Shown: positions 27,070 to 36,194 of the stretch, in pieces
Layout: every line of letters begins with the position of its first letter
Position numbering within the stretch: the stretch's first letter is position 1
DNA from: Hyphomicrobiales bacterium
Lineage (GTDB): Bacteria; Pseudomonadota; Alphaproteobacteria; Rhizobiales; Rhizobiaceae
Length of the DNA: 64,000 bases
NCBI GenBank assembly: GCA_900470805.1
Contig: UCCA01000001.1
Span: 62,001 to 126,000 of the forward strand
Reading direction: 5' to 3'
The notes under the pieces: generated by a model
Told to the model about the DNA's origin: nothing
The model's input: the letters and a program-made list of their open reading frames with translations, nothing else
The model's database searches: none
Program-made: the position numbers and the translations under genes

Positions 27070-28257
27070 TCAAAAGAAGGCCTGCAGGCCGGTCTGCGCG
27101 CGGCCGAGAATGAGCGCGTGAACATCATGCGTGCCCTCGTATGTGTTGACCGTCTCGAGGTTCTGCGCATGGCGCATCACGTGGTATTCGATCTGGATGC
27201 CGTTGCCGCCGTGCATGTCGCGGGCAGCGCGGGCGATATCGAGTGCCTTGCCGCAATTGTTGCGCTTGATCAACGACACCATCTCAGGAGCGAACCGGTG
27301 CTCGTCCATCAGCCGCCCGACGCGCAGGGAGGCCTGCAAACCCAATGCGATTTCCGTCTGCATGTCTGCAAGCTTCTTCTGGAACAGCTGCGTCGCGGCC
27401 AATGGCCGGCCGAACTGGTTACGGTCGAGGCCATAGCGCCGTGACCGCTCCCAGCAATCCTCGGCCGCGCCCATCACGCCCCACGAGATTCCGTACCGAG
27501 CCCTGTTCAGGCAGCCGAACGGGCCTTTCAACCCGAAAACGCCGGGCAGCAGCGCATCCTCGCCAACCTCGACGCCATCCATGACGATCTCACCGGTGAC
27601 CGACGCACGAAGGCTGAGCTTCCCGCCTATCTTGGGCGCCGAAAGCCCCTTCATGCCCTTTTCTAGGATGAAGCCGCGGATCGCATCGTCGTGGGCGGCG
27701 GACTTCGCCCAGACGACGAAGACGTCGGCGATCGGCGCGTTCGAGATCCAGGTCTTGGCACCGTGCAGTCGGTACCCGGTCGCGGTCTTCTCGGCGCGTG
27801 TCTTCATGCCGCCCGGATCCGAACCCGCGTCGGGCTCCGTCAGTCCGAAACAGCCGATCAGGTCTCCAGCGACCAGCCCGGGTAGGTACCGATCTTTCTG
27901 CGCTTCGCTTCCATATGCATGGATCGGATGGATCACCAGCGAACTCTGCACGCTCATCATCGAGCGATAGCCGGAATCGACCCGCTCCACTTCGCGGGCG
28001 ACAAGTCCATAGGACACATAGTTCGCGCCGGCCGCGCCATATTTCTCCGGCAGCGTCACGCCGAGCAGACCAGCGCGGCCCATGGCCTTGAACAGCTCAG
28101 GATCGGTGGTCTCTTCCATGTAGGCGTCCTTGATCCGAGGCGCGAGTTCGCTCCTTGCGAATGCGCTGGCCGTATCGCGGATCATCCGCTCCTCTGCGGA
28201 CAGCTGATCCTCCAGAAGGAACGGATCGTTCCAGACAAATGGCGCCATGTCGCCCAT
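27070..28257 (-). CDS. gcdH: Glutaryl-CoA dehydrogenase
   Basis: FAD enzyme oxidising and decarboxylating glutaryl-CoA to crotonyl-CoA in lysine/cadaverine/glutarate breakdown. Seen: [22 protein letters not shown] at the N-terminus, [36 protein letters not shown], and the C-terminal [20 protein letters not shown], whose Glu in YEGTHD is the catalytic base position in human GCDH. This N-terminal and C-terminal pair is distinctive within acyl-CoA dehydrogenases. ATG 28257 gives 395 residues, the family size. ATG 28269 and ATG 28248 are alternatives. It is followed by the CoA-transferase gene. Confidence 0.93.
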   Translation of the reverse strand: MGDMAPFVWNDPFLLEDQLSAEERMIRDTASAFARSELAPRIKDAYMEETTDPELFKAMGRAGLLGVTLPEKYGAAGANYVSYGLVAREVERVDSGYRSMMSVQSSLVIHPIHAYGSEAQKDRYLPGLVAGDLIGCFGLTEPDAGSDPGGMKTRAEKTATGYRLHGAKTWISNAPIADVFVVWAKSAAHDDAIRGFILEKGMKGLSAPKIGGKLSLRASVTGEIVMDGVEVGEDALLPGVFGLKGPFGCLNRARYGISWGVMGAAEDCWERSRRYGLDRNQFGRPLAATQLFQKKLADMQTEIALGLQASLRVGRLMDEHRFAPEMVSLIKRNNCGKALDIARAARDMHGGNGIQIEYHVMRHAQNLETVNTYEGTHDVHALILGRAQTGLQAFF

Positions 28258-28322
28258 CGGGTCTTCCATCCTCCACCCATGATGTTGCACGCGCAGCCCA
28301 AGCCCCGCGTGCGTTGGCTTCC

Positions 28323-29705
28323 TTACGCAAGGCCCTCGGCTGCGACCGCTCCGGTCAGCCGGTCGAGCGTCCGGCCCATGCGCGCCATGATCTCCGCGAC
28401 ATCGTCCGATGTGACGATCAGCGGAGGGCATAGCGCAAGCTGGTCGCCGATGGCACGGAAGATCAGACCTTCCTCGTGGCCGATCGCTGATGCAAGCGCG
28501 CCCGCCTTGCCGATCTTTTCGAAGGGCTTGCGCGTCGTCTTGTCTGCCACCAGTTCGACGGCACCGATCAGGCCTGCTCCGCGGGCTTCACCGACCAGCG
28601 GATGGTCGGCGAAGGATTGCAGGCCTGCCTGGAATTGCGCTTCGAGGCGCGCGGCGTTGCCCATCAGGTCTCGCTCCTCGATGATGGCGAGGTTCTCAAG
28701 CGCGACGGCGCAGGAGACCGGATGGCCGGTTGCCGTGAAGCCGTGACCAAAGGCGCCGATCTTCTCGGAGTTGTCGGCGATCGCCTGATAGACTGCATCG
28801 GAGAACATCACGGCGGCAAAGGGCATGTAGGACGAGGTGATCTGCTTCGACAGCGTCATGATATCAGGGGTGAAGCCATACTTCTGGCAACCGAATGGCG
28901 TGCCGAGGCGGCCGAAACCGCAGATCACCTCGTCGGAGATGATCAGGATATCATTGGCGCGGCAGATGCGCTCGACACCTTCCCAATAGCCGGCAGGCGG
29001 CGGCAGAACGCCGCCGGCGGCTATCAGCGGTTCGCCGATGAACGCCGCGATGGTGTCTGCACCCTCGGCGGCGATGACACTTTCGAGCTCGGCGAGCAGA
29101 CGCGCGGTGAACGCCGCCTCGTCCTCGCCTTCCGCACCGAAACGATAGAAATGTGGGCAGGTCAGGTGATGAACCGGGATCGCCGGCAGATCGAAGTCGC
29201 GGTGGTTCATCGGCAGGCCGGTGAGACTGCCGGAGGCGACGGTGATGCCGTGATAACCCTTGATGCGCGACAGGAACTTCTTCTTCTTCGGCCGGCCGAG
29301 CGCATTGTTCATGTACCAGACCATCTTCACGATCGTGTCGTTCGCCTCCGAACCCGAGGAGGTAAAGAAGGCACGTGTAATGTTGGCCGGCGTCATCTCG
29401 ACCAGCTTTTCGGCCAGGCGGATCGACGGTTCGTTCGCCTTGGAAGAGAACGTGTGGTAGTAGGGCAGCTTGAGCATCTGCTTGTAGGCCGCCTCGGCCA
29501 GTCTCGGCTCGGAAAAGCCGACGGCCACCGACCAGAGACCGGCAAGCCCCTCGATATATTCCTTGCCGCGCTCATCGTAGACCCTGATGCCATCGCCCCT
29601 TTCGATCACCAGAGGACCTGTACGCTCGTGCTGTCGCAGGTTGGTGTTCGGGTGCATCGTCGTTGCGATGTCGGCGGCGGCAAGCGAGTTAGAGAGTACG
29701 GTCAT
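28323..29705 (-). CDS. Class III omega-aminotransferase (diamine/omega-amino acid type)
   Basis: PLP enzyme expected to convert a diamine or omega-amino acid to its semialdehyde. Seen: [97 protein letters not shown] with the cofactor Asp, and [16 protein letters not shown] with the Schiff-base Lys. Close to putrescine/spermidine:pyruvate aminotransferases (SpuC-like). ATG 29705 begins [16 protein letters not shown]. It stands between the NylB-like hydrolase and gcdH, all on the minus strand. Cadaverine, 5-aminovalerate and putrescine are candidate substrates. Confidence 0.9.
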   Translation of the reverse strand: MTVLSNSLAAADIATTMHPNTNLRQHERTGPLVIERGDGIRVYDERGKEYIEGLAGLWSVAVGFSEPRLAEAAYKQMLKLPYYHTFSSKANEPSIRLAEKLVEMTPANITRAFFTSSGSEANDTIVKMVWYMNNALGRPKKKKFLSRIKGYHGITVASGSLTGLPMNHRDFDLPAIPVHHLTCPHFYRFGAEGEDEAAFTARLLAELESVIAAEGADTIAAFIGEPLIAAGGVLPPPAGYWEGVERICRANDILIISDEVICGFGRLGTPFGCQKYGFTPDIMTLSKQITSSYMPFAAVMFSDAVYQAIADNSEKIGAFGHGFTATGHPVSCAVALENLAIIEERDLMGNAARLEAQFQAGLQSFADHPLVGEARGAGLIGAVELVADKTTRKPFEKIGKAGALASAIGHEEGLIFRAIGDQLALCPPLIVTSDDVAEIMARMGRTLDRLTGAVAAEGLA

Positions 29706-29903
29706 GTCAATTCTCACAGGCTGGAGCGAATGCTGGGGTCGTTGTTCTGCGGTCTTCTTTGATGCTGTGTGTCGCGGTCTCGTATCTCCGTCTGCTGTCC
29801 CTCGCGCCCGTGAGCACTGCGGTCACATCGGAGACCAGACGGTCGTTCAAGCCGATCATGCCGGTTTCCCGCATATCCGCAACACGGAAGATGAGCATGA
29901 CGG

Positions 29904-31103
29904 TCACGCGGCCGTACAGACAGCACGCATCATGCGGATGATTGCATGATCGAGGGCGGGATAGACGGGCAGCGTCTGCGACGAGAGCTTGACGATGACG
30001 GTCTCTGTCGCCGGATGGATCCAGATCCACTGCCCGTGGATGCCGATCGCCGCCAGTTCGCCGTTGCCGGTTTCATACCAGTAATTGCGGTAGCTTCCCT
30101 CGGGAAAGAGTTCCAGTTGGTCTCCCATTGCCCAGGCGTCGCGTCTAGTGCGGGACCAGAGGTTGCTCACGAACCGAGCCGGGACCACGCCTCCACCCTG
30201 CCTTCGGACAAGATCGCCCACCAGCGCCAGATCGCGTGGCGTGGTTGAAATGCCGCCAGCGGCGCGCACCGTGCCAATGCGGTCGACCGTCACCATCGCG
30301 TCCGACACTGCCCCCATCGGCCTCCACAGATGGTCGCTCATCAAGGACGCAAACCGGGCACCGGCGGCGCGTTCGAGAACGATGCCGGCCAGATCGGTGT
30401 TGGGGGATCGGTAGGCGTGTTTTTCGCCGTGCGGGCCATCGCCTTTGCGGATGCTGCATATAAATCCGTGGAGATCCGGCGCCGGATCTTCCGGTATGTC
30501 GGGGTTCCATCGTGTGGCGCGGCGGTAGCGCTCGAAACCGCCCGAACTATCGAGATAGTCTTCGACAAAATTGCTGCTGATCTCCATGTCGAAAAGCTGT
30601 TGGACCGTCGCGTCGGCATAGGCCGACCCCGCGACCTCGGGCACATACTCGCCGATCAGCTTGTCGAAGGACAGAAGCCCTTTGCCAACCAGGATTCCGG
30701 CCAGCAATCCGGTCAGCGACTTGGAGACCGAGAAAATGATGTGTGGGCGAGAAGGATCGGAATGTGCCGCCGACCATTCGGCCACGATTGTCCCGGCGCG
30801 CATCACCACAAGCTCATCGGTTTCGCTCGCAGCCAGAAAATCCGCCAATGTCGTGGTGACACCGTCCGTATCCGCGAACTCGACGATCGCGAGATCGCCA
30901 AGACCAAACGCCTCCGATTGCCGTTGCCCGAAACGGGACCCGGCAATCAAAGCGGAAGGGATGATCTCGCCGACGTTTTGAAACGACCAGCGGCTGTAGG
31001 GCGTGGTCCGCCAGTTCGAAAGCGTAACGTCGGCGCGGCCGAACGCTTCCGTTGCGGGACCAGTCGATTTGGGCTGCCGCTCGGCTAGATGGTCTGTCGC
31101 CAT
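29904..31103 (-). CDS. NylB-like serine hydrolase (beta-lactamase fold)
   Basis: Predicted amidase/esterase of the class C beta-lactamase/6-aminohexanoate-dimer hydrolase family. Seen: the SxxK motif in FSVSKSLTGLLAG (catalytic Ser and Lys), the Tyr of YRSPNTD at the YxN-like position, RWSFQNVGEIIPSA, GEYVPEVAGSAY, and GIHGQWIWIHPATETVIVKLSS. As I recall the NylB sequence, these segments match it closely along the length, and the 399-residue size agrees with its 392. No signal peptide is seen, so it is probably cytoplasmic, as NylB is. It begins two bases after the stop of the acetylpolyamine amidohydrolase gene, which makes co-translation likely. Natural substrate unknown; amides of omega-amino acids are suggested by context. 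Confidence 0.87.
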   Translation of the reverse strand: MATDHLAERQPKSTGPATEAFGRADVTLSNWRTTPYSRWSFQNVGEIIPSALIAGSRFGQRQSEAFGLGDLAIVEFADTDGVTTTLADFLAASETDELVVMRAGTIVAEWSAAHSDPSRPHIIFSVSKSLTGLLAGILVGKGLLSFDKLIGEYVPEVAGSAYADATVQQLFDMEISSNFVEDYLDSSGGFERYRRATRWNPDIPEDPAPDLHGFICSIRKGDGPHGEKHAYRSPNTDLAGIVLERAAGARFASLMSDHLWRPMGAVSDAMVTVDRIGTVRAAGGISTTPRDLALVGDLVRRQGGGVVPARFVSNLWSRTRRDAWAMGDQLELFPEGSYRNYWYETGNGELAAIGIHGQWIWIHPATETVIVKLSSQTLPVYPALDHAIIRMMRAVCTAA

Positions 31104-31105
31104 GA

Positions 31106-32137
31106 TCAGGCGCCTTCGAAGCCGGTGAGGACACTCACGGCATTGACGCCGATTTCCGCCACGGCGTAGCCACCCTCCATCACGAACAGGGTCGGCAGCC
31201 CGAGCTTCGCAATCCGCTGACCGATCTTGGGGAAGTCGCTTGTGGTCAGCTTGAAGCGGCTGATCGGGTCTTTCTCGAACGTATCGACGCCGAGCGAGAC
31301 GACGACCACATCAGGCGTGTAACACGTGAGCTTGCCGCAGGCGTCATCCAGCGCCTGGCTCCAGCGATCCCAGTCGGTACCAAAGCGCATGGGGTAGTTG
31401 AGGTTATACCCTTCGCCTTCACCGCTCCCGCGCTCGTCGGCATGGCCGAGAAAATATGGGTATTCCTGCATCGGGTCGGCATGCAGGTTGATGACCTGAA
31501 CGTCGGCGCGGGCATAGAAGATTTCCTGTGTGCCGTTGCCGTGGTGGTAATCGACGTCGAGGATCGAGACCTTCTTCGCGCCGTTGTCGCGCAGCCACTG
31601 CGCGGCGACGGCGGCATTGTTGATGTAGCAGTAGCCGCCCATGAAACCGGCGCCGGCGTGGTGGCCTGGCGGGCGGCAGAGCGCGAAGGCCGATCGGTCG
31701 CCGCCATGCACTAGGGCGGCCGCCGTCAGCGCCGTGTCGTGCGAGGATTTGATCGCATCCCATGAGCCCTCGACGATGCCGCAGCCGGCGTCGAACGAAT
31801 AGTAGCCGAGCAGGCCGTCGATGAACTCGGGCAGCACATCGCCGCGCAGGCCACGTGTCGGCCAGGTGAAGGGCAGCGCTGTGCCGGAGCGACCCTCGGC
31901 GGTCCAGCGGCTCCAGATCGTTGGCAGGAAATCGAGATAGTCCTGGCGATGAACCTTGGCCGCCGTCGACAGGTCATGCGTATTCGGTTCGAGAATGGCG
32001 CCGAGCCCGACGGCCTGGATGCGTTCGGCGACGTATTCGGCGCGCGACGGCAGCTCGAAGCCCGGGACGATGGCGCCTGCAACCAGCTCGAGTTGTTCGG
32101 CATGTCCGCGATGGCGCGGCGAAAAGACGGTCTTCAT
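31106..32137 (-). CDS. aphA: Acetylpolyamine amidohydrolase (class II HDAC-like deacetylase)
   Basis: Zinc enzyme removing acetyl groups from N-acetyl putrescine/cadaverine/spermidine. Seen: CRPPGHHAGAGFMGGYCYINNAA with the paired active-site His, DVDYHHGNGTQEIFY with zinc Asp and His, SLGVDTFEKDP with the third zinc ligand, and MEGGY with the transition-state Tyr. 343 residues, as for Mycoplana and Pseudomonas AphA. ATG 32137 (MKTVFSPRH) is preferred; ATG 32149 is possible. The open frame upstream runs through the potD gene and is not coding. It follows potD by 65 bases, which supports a link between uptake and deacetylation of polyamines. Confidence 0.93.
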   Translation of the reverse strand: MKTVFSPRHRGHAEQLELVAGAIVPGFELPSRAEYVAERIQAVGLGAILEPNTHDLSTAAKVHRQDYLDFLPTIWSRWTAEGRSGTALPFTWPTRGLRGDVLPEFIDGLLGYYSFDAGCGIVEGSWDAIKSSHDTALTAAALVHGGDRSAFALCRPPGHHAGAGFMGGYCYINNAAVAAQWLRDNGAKKVSILDVDYHHGNGTQEIFYARADVQVINLHADPMQEYPYFLGHADERGSGEGEGYNLNYPMRFGTDWDRWSQALDDACGKLTCYTPDVVVVSLGVDTFEKDPISRFKLTTSDFPKIGQRIAKLGLPTLFVMEGGYAVAEIGVNAVSVLTGFEGA

Positions 32138-32202
32138 AAGATTATCCATCAGCGGGAAAAGGTTGCACCCCACCTTATCCTGGCGGGGTGCAGATGGGCG
32201 AC

Positions 32203-33237
32203 CTACTTCTGGAGCTCGGTCCAGATCTTGGTGTAGAGCGCCTGGACGTCCGGCGGGCAGGTCATCGACGGCACGCCGACCGATGCAAACTCTGCGGGAA
32301 CGTTGATTTCCGGCGCACCCTTCATGTCGGCCGGCATGAACTTGTCGGAGCCGGCAATGCCGTTGGCGTAGCGGTGGAAGCCGGAATTCATCCCGGCGTT
32401 TTCGGGGTCCATCATGAAGTTCTGGAACAGCTTGGCATTTTCGACGTTCTTGGCATCCTTGAGCACCGACAGGTTGTCGCTCCAGTCGACGAAGCCTTCC
32501 TTGGGATAGCCGAACTTGATGGCGGGGTTCTTCAGGCGTTGGCGGAAGGCGGAGCCGTTCCAGTCGCTGGAGGCGGCGAAGTCGCCGGAGCCCATCTTCT
32601 CGATGGTGCCGTATTCCATTGCCACCCAGTTCGGCTTGGCCTTGACCAGCGTGTCGCGCACCTTCTTCAGGATCGCCAGATCGCCGGTGCACTTCTTGCC
32701 GCCATTGTAGAGCACCGCCGCGTCGACGACGTCGGTCATCTCGGGCACGACGTTCACCTTGCCCTTCAGCTCGTCCGGCGTGTCGAAGATGATGCCCCAG
32801 GTGTTGATATCGCCCTTGTAGACATCGGTATTGACGACGGTGCCGACGATGCCCATCGCCCATGGCACGGTGTATTTGCGGCCGGGGTCGAAGTCAGGGT
32901 TCGCCCATTCCTTGGCGACGTTCTTGAAGTTTTCCATCTTGCCCGGATCGGTCTCAAGCAGAAGGCCCTCGGAAATCCAGATCGGAATGTAGTTCTGCGA
33001 GGGGACGACCATGTCGAAGCCGGAGCCGCCCTGGCGAACCTTGGCAAGTGCGGTGTCGTTGGAATCGTAGTCGGTGATCGTCACCTTGACCTTGTAGGTG
33101 TCCTCGAATTTCTTGATCATCTCGGGGCTGGTGTAGTTGCCCCAGTTGTAGATGTTCAGTTCGCCTTCGGCGTGGGCGAAGCTGGCCGATGCCAGCAGTG
33201 CCGCCGCCAGGGCGATGGTGGACGTCATGCGTTTCAT
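32203..33237 (-). CDS. potD: Polyamine ABC transporter substrate-binding protein
   Basis: Periplasmic receptor for a spermidine/putrescine-type substrate. Seen: a Sec signal peptide (MKRMTSTIALAAALLASASFAHA), ELNIYNWGNYTSPEMIKKFEDTYKVKVTITDYDSNDTALAKV, the standard PotD/PotF opening, and GFDMVVPSQNYIPIWISEGLLLETD. 344 residues. Cadaverine or acetylated polyamines are equally possible ligands, given aphA downstream. Part of ytcJ-like - potA - potB - potC - potD - aphA. Confidence 0.92.
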   Translation of the reverse strand: MKRMTSTIALAAALLASASFAHAEGELNIYNWGNYTSPEMIKKFEDTYKVKVTITDYDSNDTALAKVRQGGSGFDMVVPSQNYIPIWISEGLLLETDPGKMENFKNVAKEWANPDFDPGRKYTVPWAMGIVGTVVNTDVYKGDINTWGIIFDTPDELKGKVNVVPEMTDVVDAAVLYNGGKKCTGDLAILKKVRDTLVKAKPNWVAMEYGTIEKMGSGDFAASSDWNGSAFRQRLKNPAIKFGYPKEGFVDWSDNLSVLKDAKNVENAKLFQNFMMDPENAGMNSGFHRYANGIAGSDKFMPADMKGAPEINVPAEFASVGVPSMTCPPDVQALYTKIWTELQK

Positions 33238-33261
33238 GCTTAAGCTCCCTCTCTTTATTGT

Positions 33262-34062
33262 TCAGGCACGATTTCGGTTGACGACGAAGAAGACGATGAC
33301 GACGCAGATCGACAGGCCGAGGAACAGCGTCGAGATCGCGTTCATCTCCGGCGTGATGGAGCGGCGGATCTGCCCCAGCATGTAGGTTGGCAGGGTATCC
33401 TGGCCGGCCGACTTGACGAATTCGGTGATCACGACGTCATCCAGCGAGATGACGAAGGCCAGCATGAAGCCGGCAAGAATTCCGGGCCACAGCAGCGGCA
33501 GCGTCACATAGCGGAAGGCGTTCCACGGCGTCGCGTAAAGGTCGGCTGCAGCCTTCTCCAGCGTCAGATCCATGTTCTCCAGCCGGGCGCGGATCGGCAG
33601 GTAGGCAAAGGGAATGCAGAAGGCTGTATGGGCGGCAACGAGGTAGCCAAGTCCGGAATAGCCGGTCCAGATCTTGATGCGCGCGAAGAAGATCAGCAAA
33701 GCCACCGCCGTGACGATCTCCGGGATCATCAGCGGCTGGTTGATGAAGGCGTATTTCATCGTCAGGCCGCGGTAGGGCTCCGTCCGGGTGGTCGCCAGCG
33801 CCGCCATGGTTGCGGCGATCGTGGCAATCACGGCCGCGATGCTGGCGATCTGCAGCGAACGCAGCGATGCGTCGATCACCTGCTGGTTCTGGAATGCCTT
33901 TTCGAACCAGCGCAGCGACATGCCATCGAACGACGCCAACGATTCCCCGGCGTTGAACGAATAGAAGACCAGCACGGCAATCGGCAGGTAGAGCGCTGCG
34001 AAGCAGACCATGGCGATCGTGGTGAAGCCACGCTGCCTGCGGACGGAGAAGGACCTAGCCAT
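33262..34062 (-). CDS. potC: Polyamine ABC transporter permease PotC/PotI-type
   Basis: Inner-membrane permease. Seen: GFTTIAMVCFAALYLPIAVLVFYSFNAGESLASFDGMSLRWFEKAF (typical PotC opening), YAFINQPLMIPEIVTAVALLIFFA, and the EAA-like LEKAAADLYATPWNAFRYVTLPLLWPGILAG. ATG 34062 overlaps the potB stop by 8 bases and has GGGAG about 8 bases upstream; it gives 266 residues. A longer start at 34098 lies well inside potB and is less likely. Confidence 0.92.
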   Translation of the reverse strand: MARSFSVRRQRGFTTIAMVCFAALYLPIAVLVFYSFNAGESLASFDGMSLRWFEKAFQNQQVIDASLRSLQIASIAAVIATIAATMAALATTRTEPYRGLTMKYAFINQPLMIPEIVTAVALLIFFARIKIWTGYSGLGYLVAAHTAFCIPFAYLPIRARLENMDLTLEKAAADLYATPWNAFRYVTLPLLWPGILAGFMLAFVISLDDVVITEFVKSAGQDTLPTYMLGQIRRSITPEMNAISTLFLGLSICVVIVFFVVNRNRA

Positions 34063-34978
34063 GCTGGCGGCTCCCCTGCGAACCGGCATTGCGGACATAA
34101 AACAGAAGCGCGACCATCACGATCAGCATCAGCGCGATCGACAGCGCCGATCCGAGCGGCCAGTTGCGCCCCTGGCCGAACTGCAGTTCGATCAGGTTGC
34201 CAAGCATCAGGTTCTTGCCGCCGCCGAGGATGCTGGGTGTGACGTAGGCACCGAGCGCTGGAATAAAGACGAGGATCGAGCCGGCGATGATGCCGGGCTT
34301 GACCAGCGGGATGATGATGCGGCGAAGCACCTTGAACGGTGTGGCGTAGAGATCGTAGCCGGCCTCGACCAGCCGGAAGTCCAGCTTCTCCATGCTGGCA
34401 TAGAGCGGCAGCACCATCAGCGGCAGGTAGACGTAAACCATGCCGGTAAGGATAGCGCCGTCGGTAAACAGCATCTGCAGCGGCCGTGCGATCAGGCCCG
34501 CCTTCAGCAGCAGGCCGTTGATCAGCCCCTCGTTGCGGATGATCTCCAGAATGGCGAAGGTACGGATCAGCAGGTTCGTCCAGAACGGTATGGTGATCAG
34601 CAGCAGCCACAGTTCGCGCGTCGTCTCCCTGCGGGTGGCGATGAAATAGGCCGTGGGAAAACCGATCGCCAGCGTCAGCACCGTCGTCACCAGCGACAGC
34701 ACGACGGAACGCACGAAGATCGAGATATGTGCGCTGGCGAGCGACAACGTGTCGTCGAAAATGTCCTTCTCAAGAAACACGTTGATCCAGCCATCGAGGG
34801 ACGGCTGCCAGACGACGTCGCCATACGGTCCGGGCGTCAGAAACGAATAGGCGACGACGATCAGCAGCGGCCCGCTGGCGGCTGCAAGGATGATCAGCAG
34901 GGCCGGGAGCGAAAGAAGCCATCGCTTCCGGATGTCCCGGGTCTTTTCCGTTTCAACCGTTGCGATCGCGTCTGTCAT
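34055..34978 (-). CDS. potB: Polyamine ABC transporter permease PotB/PotH-type
   Basis: Inner-membrane permease paired with PotC. Seen: WLLSLPALLIILAAASGPLLIVVAYSFL, TIPFWTNLLIRTFAILEIIRNEGLINGLL, LPLYASMEKLDFRLVEAGYDLYATPFKVLRRIIIPLVKPGIIAG with the ATPase-docking EAA loop. 307 residues. Its start is immediately next to the end of potA (one base apart), indicating coupled translation. Confidence 0.93.
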   Translation of the reverse strand: MTDAIATVETEKTRDIRKRWLLSLPALLIILAAASGPLLIVVAYSFLTPGPYGDVVWQPSLDGWINVFLEKDIFDDTLSLASAHISIFVRSVVLSLVTTVLTLAIGFPTAYFIATRRETTRELWLLLITIPFWTNLLIRTFAILEIIRNEGLINGLLLKAGLIARPLQMLFTDGAILTGMVYVYLPLMVLPLYASMEKLDFRLVEAGYDLYATPFKVLRRIIIPLVKPGIIAGSILVFIPALGAYVTPSILGGGKNLMLGNLIELQFGQGRNWPLGSALSIALMLIVMVALLFYVRNAGSQGSRQHG

Positions 34979-34979
34979 G

Positions 34980-36080
34980 TCAGCCCCTCAAGACCCTGGC
35001 TGCGTTGGGTTCGATGGCGATGCCGACCCGGTCACCCTCGGAAAATCGCGCGGCCTGCAGCGGCTTGTTCTGTTCGCGCAGCGTGAATATCGTTTCCTCG
35101 TCGGCGAGGCGCACGTGGTAGTGGGTATCCGTTCCGAAATAGACGACGGTCTCCAGCGTGCCCGTCATCTGGCAGGCTGGATGGTCCACCGGAGAGCAGA
35201 GGGCGGCATGCTCGGGCCGCAGCACCAGCGTCACGTCTCCGTCGGTCGCGAAATCCTTAGGCATGGTTGCCGAGATGCGCCCGGCCGCACGCGTTTCGAC
35301 CTCGGCGATCCCGCCCGCCATCGAGCGAATCCGGCCCTTGAGGAAATTCGTCTCGCCGATGAAGTCCGCCACGAAGCGATCGGTCGGTGCGTCGTAGATC
35401 TCCCTAGGCTTGCCGACCTGCAGGATCTTTCCGGACGACATGACGGCGATGCGGTCCGACATCGTCAGCGCTTCTTCCTGGTCATGCGTGACGAAGATGA
35501 AGGTGATGCCGGTTTCCGACTGCAGGCGCTTCAGTTCGATCTGCATGTCCTTGCGCAGCTTGTAGTCCAGCGCCGACAGCGGTTCGTCGAGCAGGAGCAC
35601 CTTTGGCTGTGGCGCAAGCGCGCGCGCCAGGGCGACGCGCTGCTGCTGGCCACCGGAGATCTGGCTGGTGCGCCGACCGGCCAGTGCTTCCATCCTCACC
35701 AGCTTCAGCATGGCCGCGACGCGCGCCTTGATCTCGCTTTTCGGCCGGCCGAGCATGGACAGCCCGAAGCCGATATTGTCCGCAACGGTCATGTGCGGGA
35801 AGAGGGCATAGCTCTGGAAAACCGTGTTGATCGGCCGCTTGAAGGGCGGCATGGCGGCAATGTCGCTGCCGTTCAGCATGATCTCGCCGGATGTTGGATA
35901 TTCGAAGCCGGCGATCAGCCGCAGAAGCGTGGTCTTGCCGCAGCCGGATGGGCCGAGCAGCGTGAAAAACTCGTTCTGCCGGATCGAAACCGATGCGTTG
36001 TCGACGGCGGAAAAGGCGAACTCGCCAAAGCCGAATACCTTGGAAACACTGCGAATTTCAATCGCGTCCAATTCCGCCAT
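34980..36080 (-). CDS. potA: Polyamine ABC transporter ATP-binding protein
   Basis: ATPase of the polyamine importer. Seen: Walker [11 protein letters not shown]-loop [10 protein letters not shown], signature [15 protein letters not shown], Walker [13 protein letters not shown], switch His in THDQEEAL, and a C-terminal OB-like regulatory part (about residues 240-366) with [11 protein letters not shown] 36080 begins [21 protein letters not shown] at 36095 would add five residues. First of the four transporter genes, 100 bases downstream of the YtcJ-like gene. Confidence 0.92.
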   Translation of the reverse strand: MAELDAIEIRSVSKVFGFGEFAFSAVDNASVSIRQNEFFTLLGPSGCGKTTLLRLIAGFEYPTSGEIMLNGSDIAAMPPFKRPINTVFQSYALFPHMTVADNIGFGLSMLGRPKSEIKARVAAMLKLVRMEALAGRRTSQISGGQQQRVALARALAPQPKVLLLDEPLSALDYKLRKDMQIELKRLQSETGITFIFVTHDQEEALTMSDRIAVMSSGKILQVGKPREIYDAPTDRFVADFIGETNFLKGRIRSMAGGIAEVETRAAGRISATMPKDFATDGDVTLVLRPEHAALCSPVDHPACQMTGTLETVVYFGTDTHYHVRLADEETIFTLREQNKPLQAARFSEGDRVGIAIEPNAARVLRG

Positions 36081-36194
36081 ATGCGGGCCACTCACCGTTG
36101 CTGAAGCTGCTGTTCCCGCCTTTTCGGCTTTTGGCTAGGTGACCACACGCCATGTGCGTTGACAACCCGAATCTAATCTCCCGGTGGAAAATAT

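Noticed and set aside
29707..29897. Small minus-strand frame ending just before the omega-aminotransferase start
   Set aside because: Placement is suggestive, but composition is atypical, it has no ribosome binding site and no recognisable motif.
32138..32863. Open frame that would extend the AphA protein upstream by about 240 residues
   Set aside because: It runs antisense-free but in a shifted frame through the potD coding region; PotD motifs are clear in the other frame and AphA homologues start at MKTVFSPRH.
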